Shown: positions 1 through 12,624 of the stretch, piece after piece
How the letters are laid out: each line of letters starts with the position of its first letter
Numbering within the stretch: the stretch's first letter is position 1
Assembly (NCBI GenBank): GCA_905221605.1
Contig: CAJNDS010002090.1
Span: 349,545-413,544 of the forward strand
Origin: Symbiodinium natans
Lineage: Eukaryota > Sar > Dinophyceae > Suessiales > Symbiodiniaceae
Direction of reading: 5' to 3'
DNA: 64,000 nt
Translations under genes and position numbers: made by a program
The notes under the pieces: generated by a model
Told to the model about the DNA's origin: nothing
Databases searched by the model: none
What the model saw: the letters and a program-made list of their open reading frames with translations, nothing else

Positions 1-609
1 GATGAGGGTTTCCCCTTCAGTATTCCAAAGCCTTCATCCCTAAAACCCGAAACTCTACAGCCTAAACCGCCTAAACCCCACCAAAACGGGTGCCTCTATT
101 TTGGGAAGCTCCCCTTTGACTTCCGGCTGGAGCATTCCATCTCAAAGAATCTTAAGCCCAGTAGACCCTCTAAAACCCTGAAGACGCCATGCTTAAAACA
201 CTCTTACCCCTGGGCTCCAAGTATACAAATGTCACCCGAAAGCCAAGGCAACACCTCAAGAAGCATCCCGATCAAACCCCAAACCCCAAAAAACCCTAAA
301 CCCCAGACCCTACAAACCCACAACCCCAAACCCCAAACCCCAAACCCAAACCCTGAACCCTTAGATTGAGGTTCCACGCTGGGATGTAGGGAGACCCAAC
401 AAGCCCAAAGAACCTGCCTGAACCTCTAAACTTCAGGGTTTTGGTTAAGGGTTTAGGGTTTAGGGTTAAGGGTTTAGGGTTTGCAACTGACAAAGGAAAC
501 TAGCCAGCGGAAGACGAGCGCGACAACGAGGCCCGTGGCCCTGAAGACCTCCTGGCCTAGGGGTTTTGGCACCTATCTGAGGTAGTTGCATGGTCGCTGA
601 ATGCGGTCC

Positions 610-713
610 CTTACCCCTACTCTGGAGTAGACCCTGAAAGAAAGTATATACTTTTTAGGTATAAGTAGCTGTAATAGGAACCCAGAACCAAAAAAAGTGT
701 TCAAGTATAGTAC
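610..713. mobile_element. Repeat family B, copy 1
   Basis: Shares a roughly 100-bp block with 36,038-36,139, including TTTTTAGGTATAAGTAGCT, AGGAACCCAGAACC and AAGTATAGTAC. No long terminal inverted repeat is obvious. Confidence 0.65.
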
Positions 714-1220
714 TCCAAAACCCAGTTACCTGCGCTAAAGGGTTCTGAAGTATGAGCCCTTGGGGTTCCCCAAACTCTAAACCCTAAACCCTAAACCCTA
801 AACCCTAAGGGTGTATAGGGAGGCCCCTTTTAAGGGCCCGAGAGCCCAGCGTGTAGGATGAAGCCCTGAGGCCCAAATCCGCTCAACCTTGATAGAAATC
901 CTCAACTCTAAGCCCGACATGGGTTTAGGGTTTAGGGTTTAGGGTTTAGGGTTTAGGGTTTAGGGTCTGAAACCGAAAGTCGTACGTACAGTCACAGGGA
1001 TGGGACATACAGCTCTTATAAGTATCGGCAACTTTCACACGGAGAAGAAGTTCAGCATAAAATGCTGACTTCGACCTAGGTGTGCTTTGACACAGTGGAG
1101 AAGGCCAGCGTAAAATGCTGATTACGGCTCATAGTTTAGGGGCTCTCAGGGGGGTACCACCAGTCAGGACAACATAAAGTGCACTCGCTTCGACGCACTA
1201 GTCCCTGAGCCCGAAAATTC

Positions 1221-1359
1221 ATAGGGTTCTTCAGGGAGGGGGGTTCTCAAGGGGGGGTTCGTAACCCAAGGGTTTCCTACTCCCCACTACCCCCCTACGG
1301 CTCCATATGTTTCCAGGTACGTACCCCCCTTTGAAGCCCACCTCCCTCAAAAACCCTAT
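1221..1359. mobile_element. MITE-like family G, copy 1
   Basis: Imperfect inverted ends ATAGGGTTCTTCAGGGAGGG and CCTCCCTCAAAAACCCTAT; similar to 20,437-20,578. Confidence 0.55.
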
Positions 1360-1864
1360 GAGAACACGATGAAGAAGCCAAAGATGTCTGGACCCAAAGA
1401 TGTCAGTGCCACGGGAAAATCATCTACTGCTCGAAGCCCATGGGCCAACGGGCATTTCCCCGTGGTGTTCCGCGCGAAGTGAGGGAGGATTAACCCTAAA
1501 CCCTAAACCCTAAACCCTAAACCCTAAACCCTAAACCCTAAACCCTGAACCCTGTTTTGCACGAAGGCTACCGAGCCAAACCCAGCACGCAAAACTAACT
1601 GACCCAAAGCCCAGGGAGATAAAAGTTGAAACACTACCTTATCAGAGGCCCAAAAGTTGAAAAGTTGGGTGTTGAGCCAGGAAGAAAAGAGAATTTTACT
1701 AAGCCCTCAAGCACAATGCAACATGCAACTGAAGCTTTACTTACAGCAACGAGGCGTTAAGCCCCCGCTAAGCCTAATTCAGAGCGCCCAGCGAATGAGG
1801 CCCCAGCCCGAGACCTGAAACTTACTGGTTCTTAATGGGGAAAATGGGAATTGTAGTTACCTTT

Positions 1865-1965
1865 GACCCAAGAGTGGCCTAGGTACAAAATGGGTACCGT
1901 CTTTTGGTTTCAAAGTGGCGTATGAGGGAACCCAAACCCTAAAGACAAGGGCCTGCTCTGGGTCC
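1865..1965. mobile_element. MITE family C, copy 1
   Basis: Inverted ends GACCCAAGAGTGGCCTAGG / GGGCCTGCTCTGGGTCC, with an inner GAGGGAACCCAAACCCTAAA seed. Other copies are listed separately; a fragment lies at about 7,345-7,375. Confidence 0.75.
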
Positions 1966-2862
1966 TAACCCCCCGCATATATTGTCCTTCAGGGGATGAT
2001 AAGGGACCCAAAATCCCTCCAGCCCTACCAGCAAGAACAAGGGTTGCGGGGTTCAGGGTTGTTGGGATTCAGAGATTAGAGATTAGGGTTTAGGGAGGGT
2101 GATGTTGGGGGTTTAGGGTTTAGGGCCCACTCTCAAGGACAACTGACCATGAACGTGCAGTGCAAGCCTACGACAGCGCCCTTCTTGAATACGAAATGGC
2201 AAAACGATATGGGCAATTCTCTGAATTAGGTGGCCTTTTGGGGTCATATAGTAGGGAGCATAGAAAGACAGACAGCTAGCTAGCTAGATCGATACATTAA
2301 CAAGGTGTTGGGGAAAGCGGCGCGACCCTCGTTTCCTGTAACTGAAATTCTTTCGGCCTGCTGGGTACATGTACACACACTACTATAGTATAATAATAAA
2401 ATATTCAAATGTAAACATGTGCAAAAATATGATAAATGAAAATACCATAATTGTATATGACTGTGCTCATACAACAGAATAATACATAATATCATATCAC
2501 ATCATGTAATGTAGCTGATACTATATAGCAAAATCATACCTAAAACGCCTACTATTTCCCCCCCAAAAAAACATAATCCCTATATTGCCCTTATACGGAA
2601 GAATGTCTTTGCTTTGTTGGGGGGGGGGGTGCTTAAGCAATCGGTAGCCACATAGTCTTGGCGCCTGCTTACGTGGATCCCTCACTGCATCGCGAGGTAA
2701 TTTGTGTGAAACGGCAACAGCTCGGGTCGGGAGGCGTTTTGTCCACAGCCTTGGCGTGACTTCAGAGTCCAGGATTTAGGGTTTATAAGGGTTTCGGGCT
2801 TCCAGCTTGCCAACATCGTTTCAATCAAGAGGATAGAGGATGTGGGATTTCAGCCTTCCTTC

Positions 2863-2963
2863 TTGGGATGTTCCCCCTTATTCTAACAGTCCTTACTAGG
2901 GTTTATGGCAGGGGGTACTGCAATGCCTATTAAGGACTGTTAGTATAAGGGGGGACATCCCAA
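2863..2963. mobile_element. MITE family A, copy 1
   Basis: About 101 bp with terminal inverted repeats TTGGGATGTTCCCCCTTATT / mirrored ...GGACATCCCAA, extended inside by CTAACAGTCCTTA. The centre contains AGGGTTTATGG, one telomere-like unit. At least six further copies occur in this window. Confidence 0.85.
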
Positions 2964-3597
2964 CCTGAACCCCCAAACCATCCAGACCCGAAGCCCGAAA
3001 CCCGAAACCCGAAACCCCAAACCCTAAACCCTATCCCGAGTTCCCTTGTTCTTTGAGGCGAATCGATGCCTCTCATGCACAGCAGTTCCGATCAATGACG
3101 CTCCTGGCACTCTACTTACTGCCGGGTTTAGGGTTCAGGGCTTTTGGTTTAGTAAGTCTTACTGCAGCTTTATGGATCACCTGCAAACTAGGGGGTCAGG
3201 ACTACTAGTGAAGGTAAACCAAGTTGCAAGTGATACTTAGTTTCTTGGCTTTGATAGAGAAGCAGCCTTCCCCTGTGATCCTAACCTTACATTGCCCTAC
3301 ATGTAATTTGAAACCTAAAGCCTTCACCCTAAACAGCAACAGTGTATGAAAGCCCCTGCTTTCAACGACTTATGGCCCAGATACACATACATGGCGTTGC
3401 TTTAACATGACAACGGCCAATGCCAATAAGGGACACAGGGCCCTAAACCCTAAACCCTAAACCCTAAACCCTCAACCCTCAACCCTAAACCCTATAAACC
3501 CTATAATCTATAAACCCTAACCCTAATGGATTACGCATGGCATAGGTCGCATTGCAGAAGTGGTGCAAGGTTCCGCCATACAGGAGGATGCGTAAAC

Positions 3598-3703
3598 TTG
3601 CCTTATCCTAACACTCATTAATGGGGATTCTAGAGTACCCCCCCCCCCCCCCTCCCTATTGTAATCCCTGCTAAGGACTGCAGCATAAAGAGGAACATCC
3701 CAA
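3598..3703. mobile_element. MITE family A, copy 2 (left arm decayed)
   Basis: The right arm CTAAGGACTGCAGCATAAAG...AACATCCCAA is clear; the left arm is degenerate and the centre holds a C-run. A right-arm-only fragment lies at about 3,757-3,795. Confidence 0.7.
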
Positions 3704-3813
3704 GTATAAACCCGAAACCCAAACCCCAAACACCCAAACCCTAAACCCTAAAACCTAAGGATTCCGGGACTGCTAGTAAAAGGGGAAACATCCCAGGGGT
3801 AAACCCGAAACCC

Positions 3814-3944
3814 AAACCCTAAACCCTGAACCCTAAACCCTGAACCCTAAACCCTAAACCCTAAACCCTAAACCCTAAACCCTAAACCCTAAACCCTAAA
3901 CCCTAAACCCTAAACCCTAAACCCTAACCCTAAAACCTAAACCC
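3814..3944 (+). repeat. CCCTAAA array
   Basis: About 18 units with a few CCCTGAA variants and one AACCCTAACCC slip. One of the longest arrays here. Confidence 0.95.
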
Positions 3945-5667
3945 AGCTTCGGGCCCACAGTCACCAACCCGACCTTTGCTTGAGCAGGGTCCACCTCCAC
4001 GAAGCCCTAAACCCTAAACCCTAAACCCTAGACCCTAAACCCCAAACCCTAAACCCTAAACCTCCCTAAACCCTAACCCTGAACACTAAAACCTAAGCCC
4101 TAAATGCCCAGACACTGAGCTGTCGCCACGCAGTTGGCGACAAAACCCTGCACGGAGCTTACGCTGAAGGCTCTGAGAGTTGAAGGCAGAAGGGGTTTAG
4201 GGTTCAGGGTTCAGGGTTAGGGTTTAGGGTTTAGGGTTTCCGGGTTTAGGGATTGGGGTTTGGGGTTTAGGGGTTTAGGGTTTGGGGGTTAATTGGGTGG
4301 CCCCCGGGAACCAAGGTTTAGGCGTCAGTCGTTGCATGGTTGATTCGTTAACCTTTAGACCCATGCCTTGAAACCCTAAACCCTAAACCCTAATTCCTAA
4401 ACTCCGATTTATTGGGCTTCTGGAAGCCCTGACCCTGAACCCCGAAACCCACAACCAACCACAAGGGTTTAGGGTTTAGGGTTTAGGGTCGAGGGAAAAC
4501 CATTGCAAGCCCTATAGCCCAGCATGACCCACAGGGGGGCAGCCTAAAACCTAAGCCGCAGCCCTACACCCTGAACCCTGAACCCGCCATGAAGCATGAA
4601 CCACAGGGGCGGGGGGGATACTGTAGGGGTGGAAGCGGGCTTAGGGCTTCGGGCTTAGGGCAAAAACCCAAAACCCTAAACCCCAAACCCTAAACCAAAA
4701 GTGACTCGCAAGCTGAAAAAGACCCCCACCCCCCCCCCCCCCCCCCCTCTTCAATTTCGACACTTAAACCACCCTAAGGGTCCATGTACCTCATTATTAT
4801 GTACTTGGGCCCTAATGTCCCAGAATAGGAGGTACTTTACGGCCCAAGTAGTAGCTAAACCCTAACCCCAAATCCTAAACCTTTAGGGCCAATTCATCAC
4901 TTGGTCGTCTCCAAAACTGTGGGGCTTAGGGTTTAGGGGTTTAGGGCTTAGGGTTTAGGGTGTTCAGGGGTTTAGGGCGTAGGGTGCTCCCGTTTTCGAC
5001 CCTATACCTCAAAGATCGCAGAACCCCCTCCCTGAAACAGGACCCCCTAAACCCTAAACCCTAAACCCTAATCCCTAAACCCTGAACCCTACACCCTAAG
5101 GATCCATGTACCTACATGATGTATACTTCGGACCCTCAAGCTGCTATATAGGAAGCCTTTTAAGACCCAATATAGGCTTAGGGCCAACGGTCCCTAAACC
5201 CTAAACCCTAAACCCTGAACCTAAGCCCTAAACCCTAGACCTAAACCCTAAACCCTAGACCCCTAACAGGGCCCACCCAGCCTCAAACCACGTAGGACGT
5301 CCCCAAGTCTTCAAAATTCGCGTGGCTGGTCATTCCGCTTTTGGCCCCCCTCCTGGGCAGTGCACCGCGCTTACTAAGGTTTTCGCCCAGACCACCCCTC
5401 CAAAAGGTACCTTTTGAACGGGGTTTAGGGTTTAGGGTTTAGGGTTTGGGGTTTAGGGTTTAGGGTTTAGGGTTTAGGGTTTAGGGTTTAGGGTTTGGGG
5501 TCTTCTGGATACCTCCATTGAGGTACACGTAGTGAAGGAGTACATGGAGGGTCCTGGTGTAGGGGCCAAACCCAAACCCAAAACCCTAACTACGAAACCC
5601 TAAACCCCTAAACCCCTAAACCCTAAACCCTAAACCCTAAACCCTAAACCCTAAACCCTAAACCCCT

Positions 5668-5765
5668 AACCTAGAAATGAAAGAGGGTGCCCTTTTTTTG
5701 TTTAAACGGGCTTGTAATGGGAACCTGGACCCTAAAACAAGCGAATATAGGCCCACTCTGGGTCC
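5668..5765. mobile_element. MITE family C, copy 2 (left end lost to telomere array)
   Basis: The body and right end (GGCCCACTCTGGGTCC) remain; the left terminal repeat is replaced by CCCTAAA units. Confidence 0.65.
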
Positions 5766-5848
5766 TAGTATTCTAATCGGGCTTGAGGTTAGAGTCGTTA
5801 AGGTTCTCATTGCCGGTACGTAGGGTCAGAAAGCGGGCCCTAGTTAAC

Positions 5849-6130
5849 CTGCGTCGATAACACATGCTTCAGGTCCACGTCCTTCCACAATGCCACGAGT
5901 GCTTCAACCGTATCGTACATACCCCTAGCCTTGGTGGGCACTTGTGCTGTGGCTGTTTGGTGGGCTGCCCCGGCCCCTGCTAGGGCGTCTCGGCTATGTT
6001 TGAACAGGATGTGCTCCACCACTGTCATCCAGGGGGCGTCCAGGGGGGGTGATGGGTATCGTGACTGTGAGGTGGCCTGCTTGGACGCCCAGGGTGGGTG
6101 CGTGAGTGGATGGGAGGAAGCGAGGGGGCG
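5849..6130 (-). CDS. Candidate coding block, product unknown
   Basis: An open minus-strand frame ends MYDTVEALVALWKDVDLKHV and then LSTQ at a GT donor (GTTAAC). A TAG|G acceptor at 5,924 would make the last 76 bp one exon; the frame is also open further upstream. The block is free of telomeric repeats except at its edges. Not recognised. Confidence 0.35.
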
Positions 6131-7125
6131 GTGACTGTTGTGAAACCCAAACCCTAAACCCTGAACCCTAAACCCCAAACTCCAAGAGGGCCTGAAGCTG
6201 TTGGATGAGTGGTCCGATGCCTGAACCCTGAAACCTGAGCCCGTGAGCCCCCACAAGAAAACGAAGCCCCCTAAACCCTGAACTTCTAAACCCCATCCCC
6301 TGGTTTAGGGTTTAGGGTTGCCCAAAACTCCGAAGCCCCCCTAAACCCTAAACCCTAAACCCTAAGCCCAAAGCCCAAAGCCCAAAAGCCAAAGCTGGCA
6401 AAACTCACGGGGCACACCTGGCCAGCGATGGGTAAAACAGCTGAAGGAAGGTCGGGATCACTCCGAAAAGAACTCCGGTAACCCTCAAAGAAGAGGGTTT
6501 ACGGTTTAGGATTCAGGTTTTGGGGTTTGGGGTTTAGGGTTTAGGGTTTAGGGTTTAGGAAACATGCTAGAAGACACACACACACACACACACCTCCAAA
6601 AAACATACATGGTAAGGGAGGGTCCTTTCCCCGAAGCTCTAAACAGTCGTAAAGCCACACGGAACCCTAAACCCTAAACCCTAAACTCCTAAACCCTAAA
6701 CCCTACTCTCCTAAACCCTAAACCCTACCTCCTAACCCTGAACCAAAAACCCTAAACCCTAAACCCTAAGCCCTAAAGCCTAAACTGCAAGCCAGGTATC
6801 AGGGCAGTTCGGTGCAGAAACCTGGGCGACGTTGTTTAGGGTTTGCAGGTTTCTTCGGCTCGAAGGACTGTTGGGCCCTACAAACCCTAAACCCTAAACC
6901 CCAAACCCTAAACTGCAACTTACAAGGTACGGACTCTGAAATCATGGGGCTAGTAAAGCCCAAAGATCGTAATCTTGTGCTTCTTTGAGGTACTTTAAGC
7001 CAAAGGGCTCTGCTGAAACGCAGGGAGCGGCGGGTCTAGGGTTGAAACATATAAGCTACACCAAGTACGCACTAGCAAAGCCCCTGTCGAAACGCCCTCA
7101 ACAACCCCCACATAACAAGCATGGC

Positions 7126-7206
7126 TTGGGATGTTCCGAATTCTACTAACAGTCCTCAATAGGGACTACTGCACCCCCAGGACTGGTAGTGCAAGGGGGG
7201 GCACCC
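7126..7206. mobile_element. MITE family A, copy 3 (short)
   Basis: Starts TTGGGATGTTCCGAATTCTA; its right arm passes straight into a CCCTAAA array, so the terminal ATCCCAA is missing. Confidence 0.6.
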
Positions 7207-7290
7207 TAAACCCTAAACCCTAAACCCTAAACCCTAAACCCTAAACTCTAAACCCTAAACCCTAAACCCTAAACCCTAAACCCTAAACCC
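7203..7290 (+). repeat. CCCTAAA array
   Basis: About twelve units, starting exactly where MITE A copy 3 loses its right arm. Confidence 0.9.
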
Positions 7291-8294
7291 GAAGCCCTGC
7301 CTCAAGATGAACGAGGTTGTAGGGTAACAGGGCAAGGCTTGGAAGTGAGAAGGGTGCCCTTTTCAACCCTACTTGCTGTGAGCCTCAACCCTAAACCCTA
7401 ACCCCTAAATCCTAAACCCCAAACCCTAAGCCACAAACCCTACATCTTGAACCCTAACCCCTAAACCCTGAACCCCAAGCCGCAAACCCTGAACCCTCCG
7501 CCCGGCGAGACCAAACCTAGAACGAAGAACCCTGAATAACGACACCAAAAAGCCCGAGGAGATCACACCAATGTGCTTTAAGGTTTGGGGTTTAGGGTTT
7601 GGGGTTTAGGGTTTGGGGTTTAGGGTTTGGGTTATTACCTTGGGGAAGAAATGAACCCTAAAATTATTTTGGGGGGCTGAAGGTCCCTATACTACTGAAA
7701 TTCCTTATGAAGGTATGTAAACCATACACCCTGCAGGGTTCATCTCGTCCCCAAGGCAAGGCACCCGAGAACCTCAGACCTAAACACTAAACCCGTTGAG
7801 GTTTTGTGTTTAGGGTTTAGGGTTTAGGGTTTAGGGTTTAGGGTTTAGGGTTTAGGTTTAGGGGATTTTTCGCAAACAAAAAATAACTTAGGTTGCACGC
7901 TCCCTCACCGGATGTCCGGGGAGGGGCACAGGAAGGGGGGGGGGGGGGGGGGGGGGGGGGGTTCAAGGCCCTAAGCCCTAAGCCCTAAACCCTAAACCCT
8001 AGACCCCAAACCCTAAACCCCAAACCCCAAACCTCCCAAACCCCTAAAAACCCTAAAAACCCTAAACCTTGAAGGTTCAGGGCTCGATTTTTGCAGGGCT
8101 GAGGATGGTTTGGGTTGTTTTCCCGCAGAACCCCTCAAGTCTAAGATTTAGTGCAATTTAGGGTTTAGGGTTTAGGGTTTAGGGTTTAGGGTTTAGGGTT
8201 TAGGGTTTAGGGTTTAGCGTAAGTCTGCCCTGAAGTACCTGCTCTTCAGGGCCCTATAACCCCAATTATATAAGGGTTTAGGGTTAGGTTTACT

Positions 8295-8354
<60 letters not shown>
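8295..8354 (+). repeat. Poly-G tract of 60
   Basis: Sixty consecutive G residues with no interruption. Shorter runs occur at 7,935-7,961 (27 G), about 4,722-4,747 (C), 29,850-29,868 and 36,000-36,012. Confidence 0.95.
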
Positions 8355-8355
<1 letters not shown>

Positions 8356-8851
8356 CTAGGTCGGGTTTGCAGTTTAGGGTTTCGGGTTTAGGGTTAGGGC
8401 TTGCAGTGTAGGGCGTAGGGTGTATGGCTCCAGGCAACCGCGGCAGAGGAGCGCGCAAAGACAGCGTCACAGCAATTGTTGGGGTACGGGCTTTTGGTTC
8501 AGAGTTCAGGGTTCAGGGTTCGGGGTTCAGGGTTTTAAGCAGCTTAAGTGGGTTCCTCAAGTAGAGGTCCCCTTTTGATGGTTCCTACTTCCTAGAATTG
8601 AGGAGTGCAGGAATTAGGGGTACCCCGTTTCAGGAACGCCTAAAACCAACCCTACACTCTAAATTTTGGGCAGTCCCCATATCCTGAATGCTTAAACTTC
8701 AACAGTACCCCTGAGCAAAGCCTGCACCCAAACCCCTGCCAAGAAAAAGGAAAGAAAACTCGAGGCGCCCAAGTCATGCCCTAAACCCAAAAACCCTAAA
8801 CCCTAAACCCTAAACCCTAAACCCTAAACCCTAAACCCTTCAGGGTCCAGG

Positions 8852-8965
8852 TTGGGATGTTCTCCTTATACTAGCAGTCATGAATAGATTGCAGTACCCC
8901 CCCCTCCCCGCCCCCCCCAATATAATCCCGATGGAGGACAGTCAGCAGAAGGGGGAACATCCCGA
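8852..8965. mobile_element. MITE family A, copy 4
   Basis: Both arms present (TTGGGATGTTCTCCTTATAC and GGGGGAACATCCCGA); the loop is a C-rich tract. Confidence 0.8.
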
Positions 8966-9064
8966 GGTCTAGCCCTAAACCCTAAACCCTAAACCCTAAA
9001 CCCTAAACCCTAAATCCTAAACCCTAAACCCTAAACCCTAAGCTGTAGGGTTTCTCCTTGGTAC

Positions 9065-9123
9065 CTGCTTCCCAGCAGCATCTGCGCAGCAGCTGATGCA
9101 CGACGCTTTCGGCTGGCAGGCTC
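9065..9123 (-). CDS. Candidate exon, product unknown
   Basis: Reads EPASRKRRASAAAQMLLGS between an AAAG|G acceptor and a GTACCA donor. It is basic then alanine-rich; not recognised. Confidence 0.3.
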
Positions 9124-12116
9124 CTTTACTTGCAGGGTTTAGGGTTTAGGGTTTAGGGTTTAGGGTTTAGGGTTTAGGCTTGCAAGAGTTGAGTGCTAAG
9201 CCACCAGCTTGTAAGTAGGATTTCAATTATGGTGTACCTCTTAGCAAGGGTTTCATGGTGTGTGTTTTTTTTTTTTGTTTTTTTTTTGGGGGGGGGGGTC
9301 GCTTAGGGTATCTTACCTTAACCCTAAACCCTAACCCTAAACTGGAGGGGCCAGCCTTTATTGGGGTTTCGAGCAATCTGGGGCCTTCAAAGAATATACT
9401 CTGAAAAGGCCACATGAACGCTACAGTTGGGGTCATATATCCTATACCACTACAATTTCTACTGACTAAGGGTATATGTACCATATAAAACCCTGTTCGG
9501 GTTCATTGTGGCTTCCAAGAAAAACGCTTCAATTCTGGAGCCCCAAACCTTAGGCCAACAAAGTTGGAAGCAAAAACAACAACCTAAACCCTAAGCCCTA
9601 AGCCCTGAGCCCTGAACCCTAAACCGTAAACCGCAACCCCTAAACCCTAAACCCAGACATTTCAACTTTGGAGGAGTTTTGACATACTCCCTGCAGCCCC
9701 TGTATACCAAGAATGTAAGCCACCCGATATACCCATTCAACCCTCGACCCAAAACCTCATTCAAAGAAGTAAACAACCCTCCCCACCCCCCCACCCCGGT
9801 TTCATCCGCCAACTCCCAAGCCCTGAGCCCTGGGCCCTAAACCCTAAACCCTAAACCCTAAACCCTAATCCTGCAGGTCTGTTAGAACCCCAAACCCTAA
9901 ACCCCAAACGTTACTTCTCGGGCGGAGGGGGTCCTAAGCCCTAAGCCCGAGATCCTACAGTCGGACTTAGGGAGCTCTTCCTAGATGCAAAATGGGGTTT
10001 ACGAAAATAGGACCCCCAAAATAGACCCTCAAATAGTAGATCACCCTAAACCCTAAACCCTAAACCCTAACCCTAAACCTAATTTCGGAAACCCACAAAT
10101 GGGTAGCTCTGCAGAATCTGGTCCCTTGCAAGTTCCGGCTATGACACCGGTGCCTCACAGTTAGACCCTAAACCCTAAACCCTAAACCCTAGACCCTGGT
10201 TTAGGGCTTAGGGTTCCCCAAGCCCAAGATCCTTGCAGACGAAATGAACCCTAAGTCGGGTCAAGAGTCCTTAATTCTGGGGGGGGGGGGGTGGGGGTTG
10301 GGGGCTCTGGCCCTGAACCCTAAAGCCTAAACACTAAACCCTCTCTGGTAGCATGATGTAGATGACCCCGAAGTTAAGGGTGGGTTCCACCAAATGGAGC
10401 CTCTGACGCGTTATACGTCGTGTATTGCGCGGCCGAGAAGGAAGACATCGCCTCGGTTGCGATCAGCAATCAGGGTTTAAGATTTAGGGCTAGGGTTTAG
10501 GGTTTAGGGCTTGCTGTGATAGGGCGTAGGTGCTGCGAAGGTTAGGTTTCGGAACAAGCTCGAAAGCTTCGTGAGGTGCGAAGAGCAGCTTTGGCCCGAT
10601 TGCGGAGGGCCATCTAACAGTTTTCTCCCACCCCACGCCGTCCGAGGCGGCAAAGCCACCCAAACCTATTCCTTTTAGGGTTTAGGCAGTTTCATGAATT
10701 CGGGGTTGGGTCGGACATCAATTGGGTTCAGGTCAGAGGAACGAGGTGGCCGGCAGGGGGAGGGGGCCAGAGCGTCAGGAACAAGCCAGGCGGGCCAGGG
10801 GCCAGGGGGGCCAGAAGGGCCAAGGGGCCGCAGGGGGGGGGGGGGCAGGCCAGGGGGTCGGCTTGCGCCATCGAGGTTGAAAGGCTTAAGCGCCGCCCCC
10901 CAACGTAGGGGGGCGGCCTAGGCCGTGAGTTTAGGTTTTAGGGTTTAGGGGTTAAGGTTTAGGGCTTAGGGTTTAGGAAAGTCAAACTTGGTACCCGGCC
11001 TATACTATGAGGGTGTCGCGTCCTTTCGGGGACCCACACGGGACGCTCAAGAACTGCCCATATTCCTTACAGTGTCAGTGTCGGGTGTCAGTGTCGGTGT
11101 CAGTGTCAGTGTCAGAGTGTGCGTGTGTGTGTGTCCAGAGAACTGTAAACCCTGAAGTCTTCCAACCGCCGAACTTGTCGTGCTTGCCCAAACCCCAAAC
11201 CCAAAACCGTAAAAGAACAGATGCCCTCTTTCGTTCTTGTTAAAGAGGCCTTTAAGGGAGCCTGCCTCCTAGGGTTTCGGGTCCTTGTTACGGCCCGTTA
11301 CCTTTTTTAAAATAGGGTCCTGAAGTATGGGCCCTTGGGTTTTGTAAGGTAGATAAGGGGCATAAAGGGCACCTGAAATGAAGGATACACACTATGAGCC
11401 CCTGTGACAGAGTGCCCTAAGCCAAACCCCCAAAACCTTAACCCTAAACCCTAAACCCGAAACCCTAAACCCTAAACCTTATGCGTCTCGAGAGACGCTT
11501 TGCGCTGCACTGTGGCTTGCATTGGACATCGACCTTGCGAGTGCTGAAAATTAGGTTTGGGGTTTAAGGTTTAGGGTCTAGGGTTTGGGGTTTTGGGGCT
11601 TAGGGTTTGGAGGTTTAGGGTTTGGGGTTAGCGGTTTGGGGTTTTAGGGTTTAGGGTTTTGGCGTTTAGGGTTCAGGGTTCTCAAAATCACGGCCCCTTT
11701 TTGGGGGAAATGTACTCAAAATGTTAGGTCCTAAAAAGACCCCATCTTAGAGAGGTGAGGAGCAGTCTGCTAAGAAGGTTGGAGGTTTGGGGTTTAGGGT
11801 TTTAGGGGTATGGGGTTAAGGGTTTAGGGTTCAGGGTTTGAGGGGTTTAGGGTTCGAGGGTTTGAGGGGTTTTAGGGCTTTAGGGTTTGAGGGTTTCAGG
11901 GTTTAGGTCTCGGGCGTAGTAGACATCTCGAGATTTGGTAGTACCCTGCGCCTGTGCTACTGTTGGGCAGCAGGAACCCTTACAGGGGATGCACTTTCGA
12001 GGGCCTCCCCGGGTCTGGGAAGCTACTAGAGCCTAAGCCCTAAACCCCCAGCCCGGCCCCCTGAACCCCAAAACCCCAAACCCCTAAACTCGGGCTTAGG
12101 GTTTACGATTTGGGGT

Positions 12117-12239
12117 ATAACCCTAAACCCTACACCTTAAACCCTAAACCCTAAACCCTACACCTTAAACCCTAAACCCTAAACCCTAAACCCTAAACCC
12201 TAAACCCTAAACCCTAAACCCTAAACCGGTTTAGGGTTT
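12117..12239. repeat. CCCTAAA array ending in a palindromic junction
   Basis: About 15 units, then AAACCCTAAACC|GGTTTAGGGTTT, a perfect 24-bp palindrome at 12,216-12,239 where the orientation flips. Confidence 0.9.
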
Positions 12240-12533
12240 CTGGAGGCATTTCGGTCCAACCGGGGTTGTTGTCGTTCTTCGTGTTGACTTGGGTTTGATT
12301 GTTTGGGGGTCTTTTGGTTGCGAGTTTCGGTTGCTTCAAGGTTTAGCGTTTAGGGTTCAGGGTTTAGGGTTTAGGGTATAGGGTTAGCGTTTAGGGTTCA
12401 GGGTTTAGGGTTTAGGGAGATATATGCTTCAAAAGTGCTCAAAGCAACCGCAGGCCTGAACAATGCAACCCAGAAAGCTTTATGTAGACCAAACAGTTGC
12501 CCATTAAGAATGGCCTCTGTCACTAGACTGAAG

Positions 12534-12624
12534 CATAGCCTGGGAATAAACAAGGTGCCCGTTTGGCTGAAAGGGGCATATAAGGGATCCTAAACCCTTA
12601 ACAAAAAGTTCCTACTCTGGGTCC
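12534..12624. mobile_element. MITE family C, copy 3
   Basis: Body (AAGGTGCCCGTTTGGCT, TATAAGGGATCCTAAACCC) and right end CTACTCTGGGTCC are present; the left end is eroded. Confidence 0.65.

Larger units (their letters stand above)
1..5848. other. No recognised gene; telomere-like mosaic
   Basis: Contains short arrays in both orientations, MITEs A, B, C and G, C-runs and unique blocks. I saw no convincing exon here. Confidence 0.6.
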
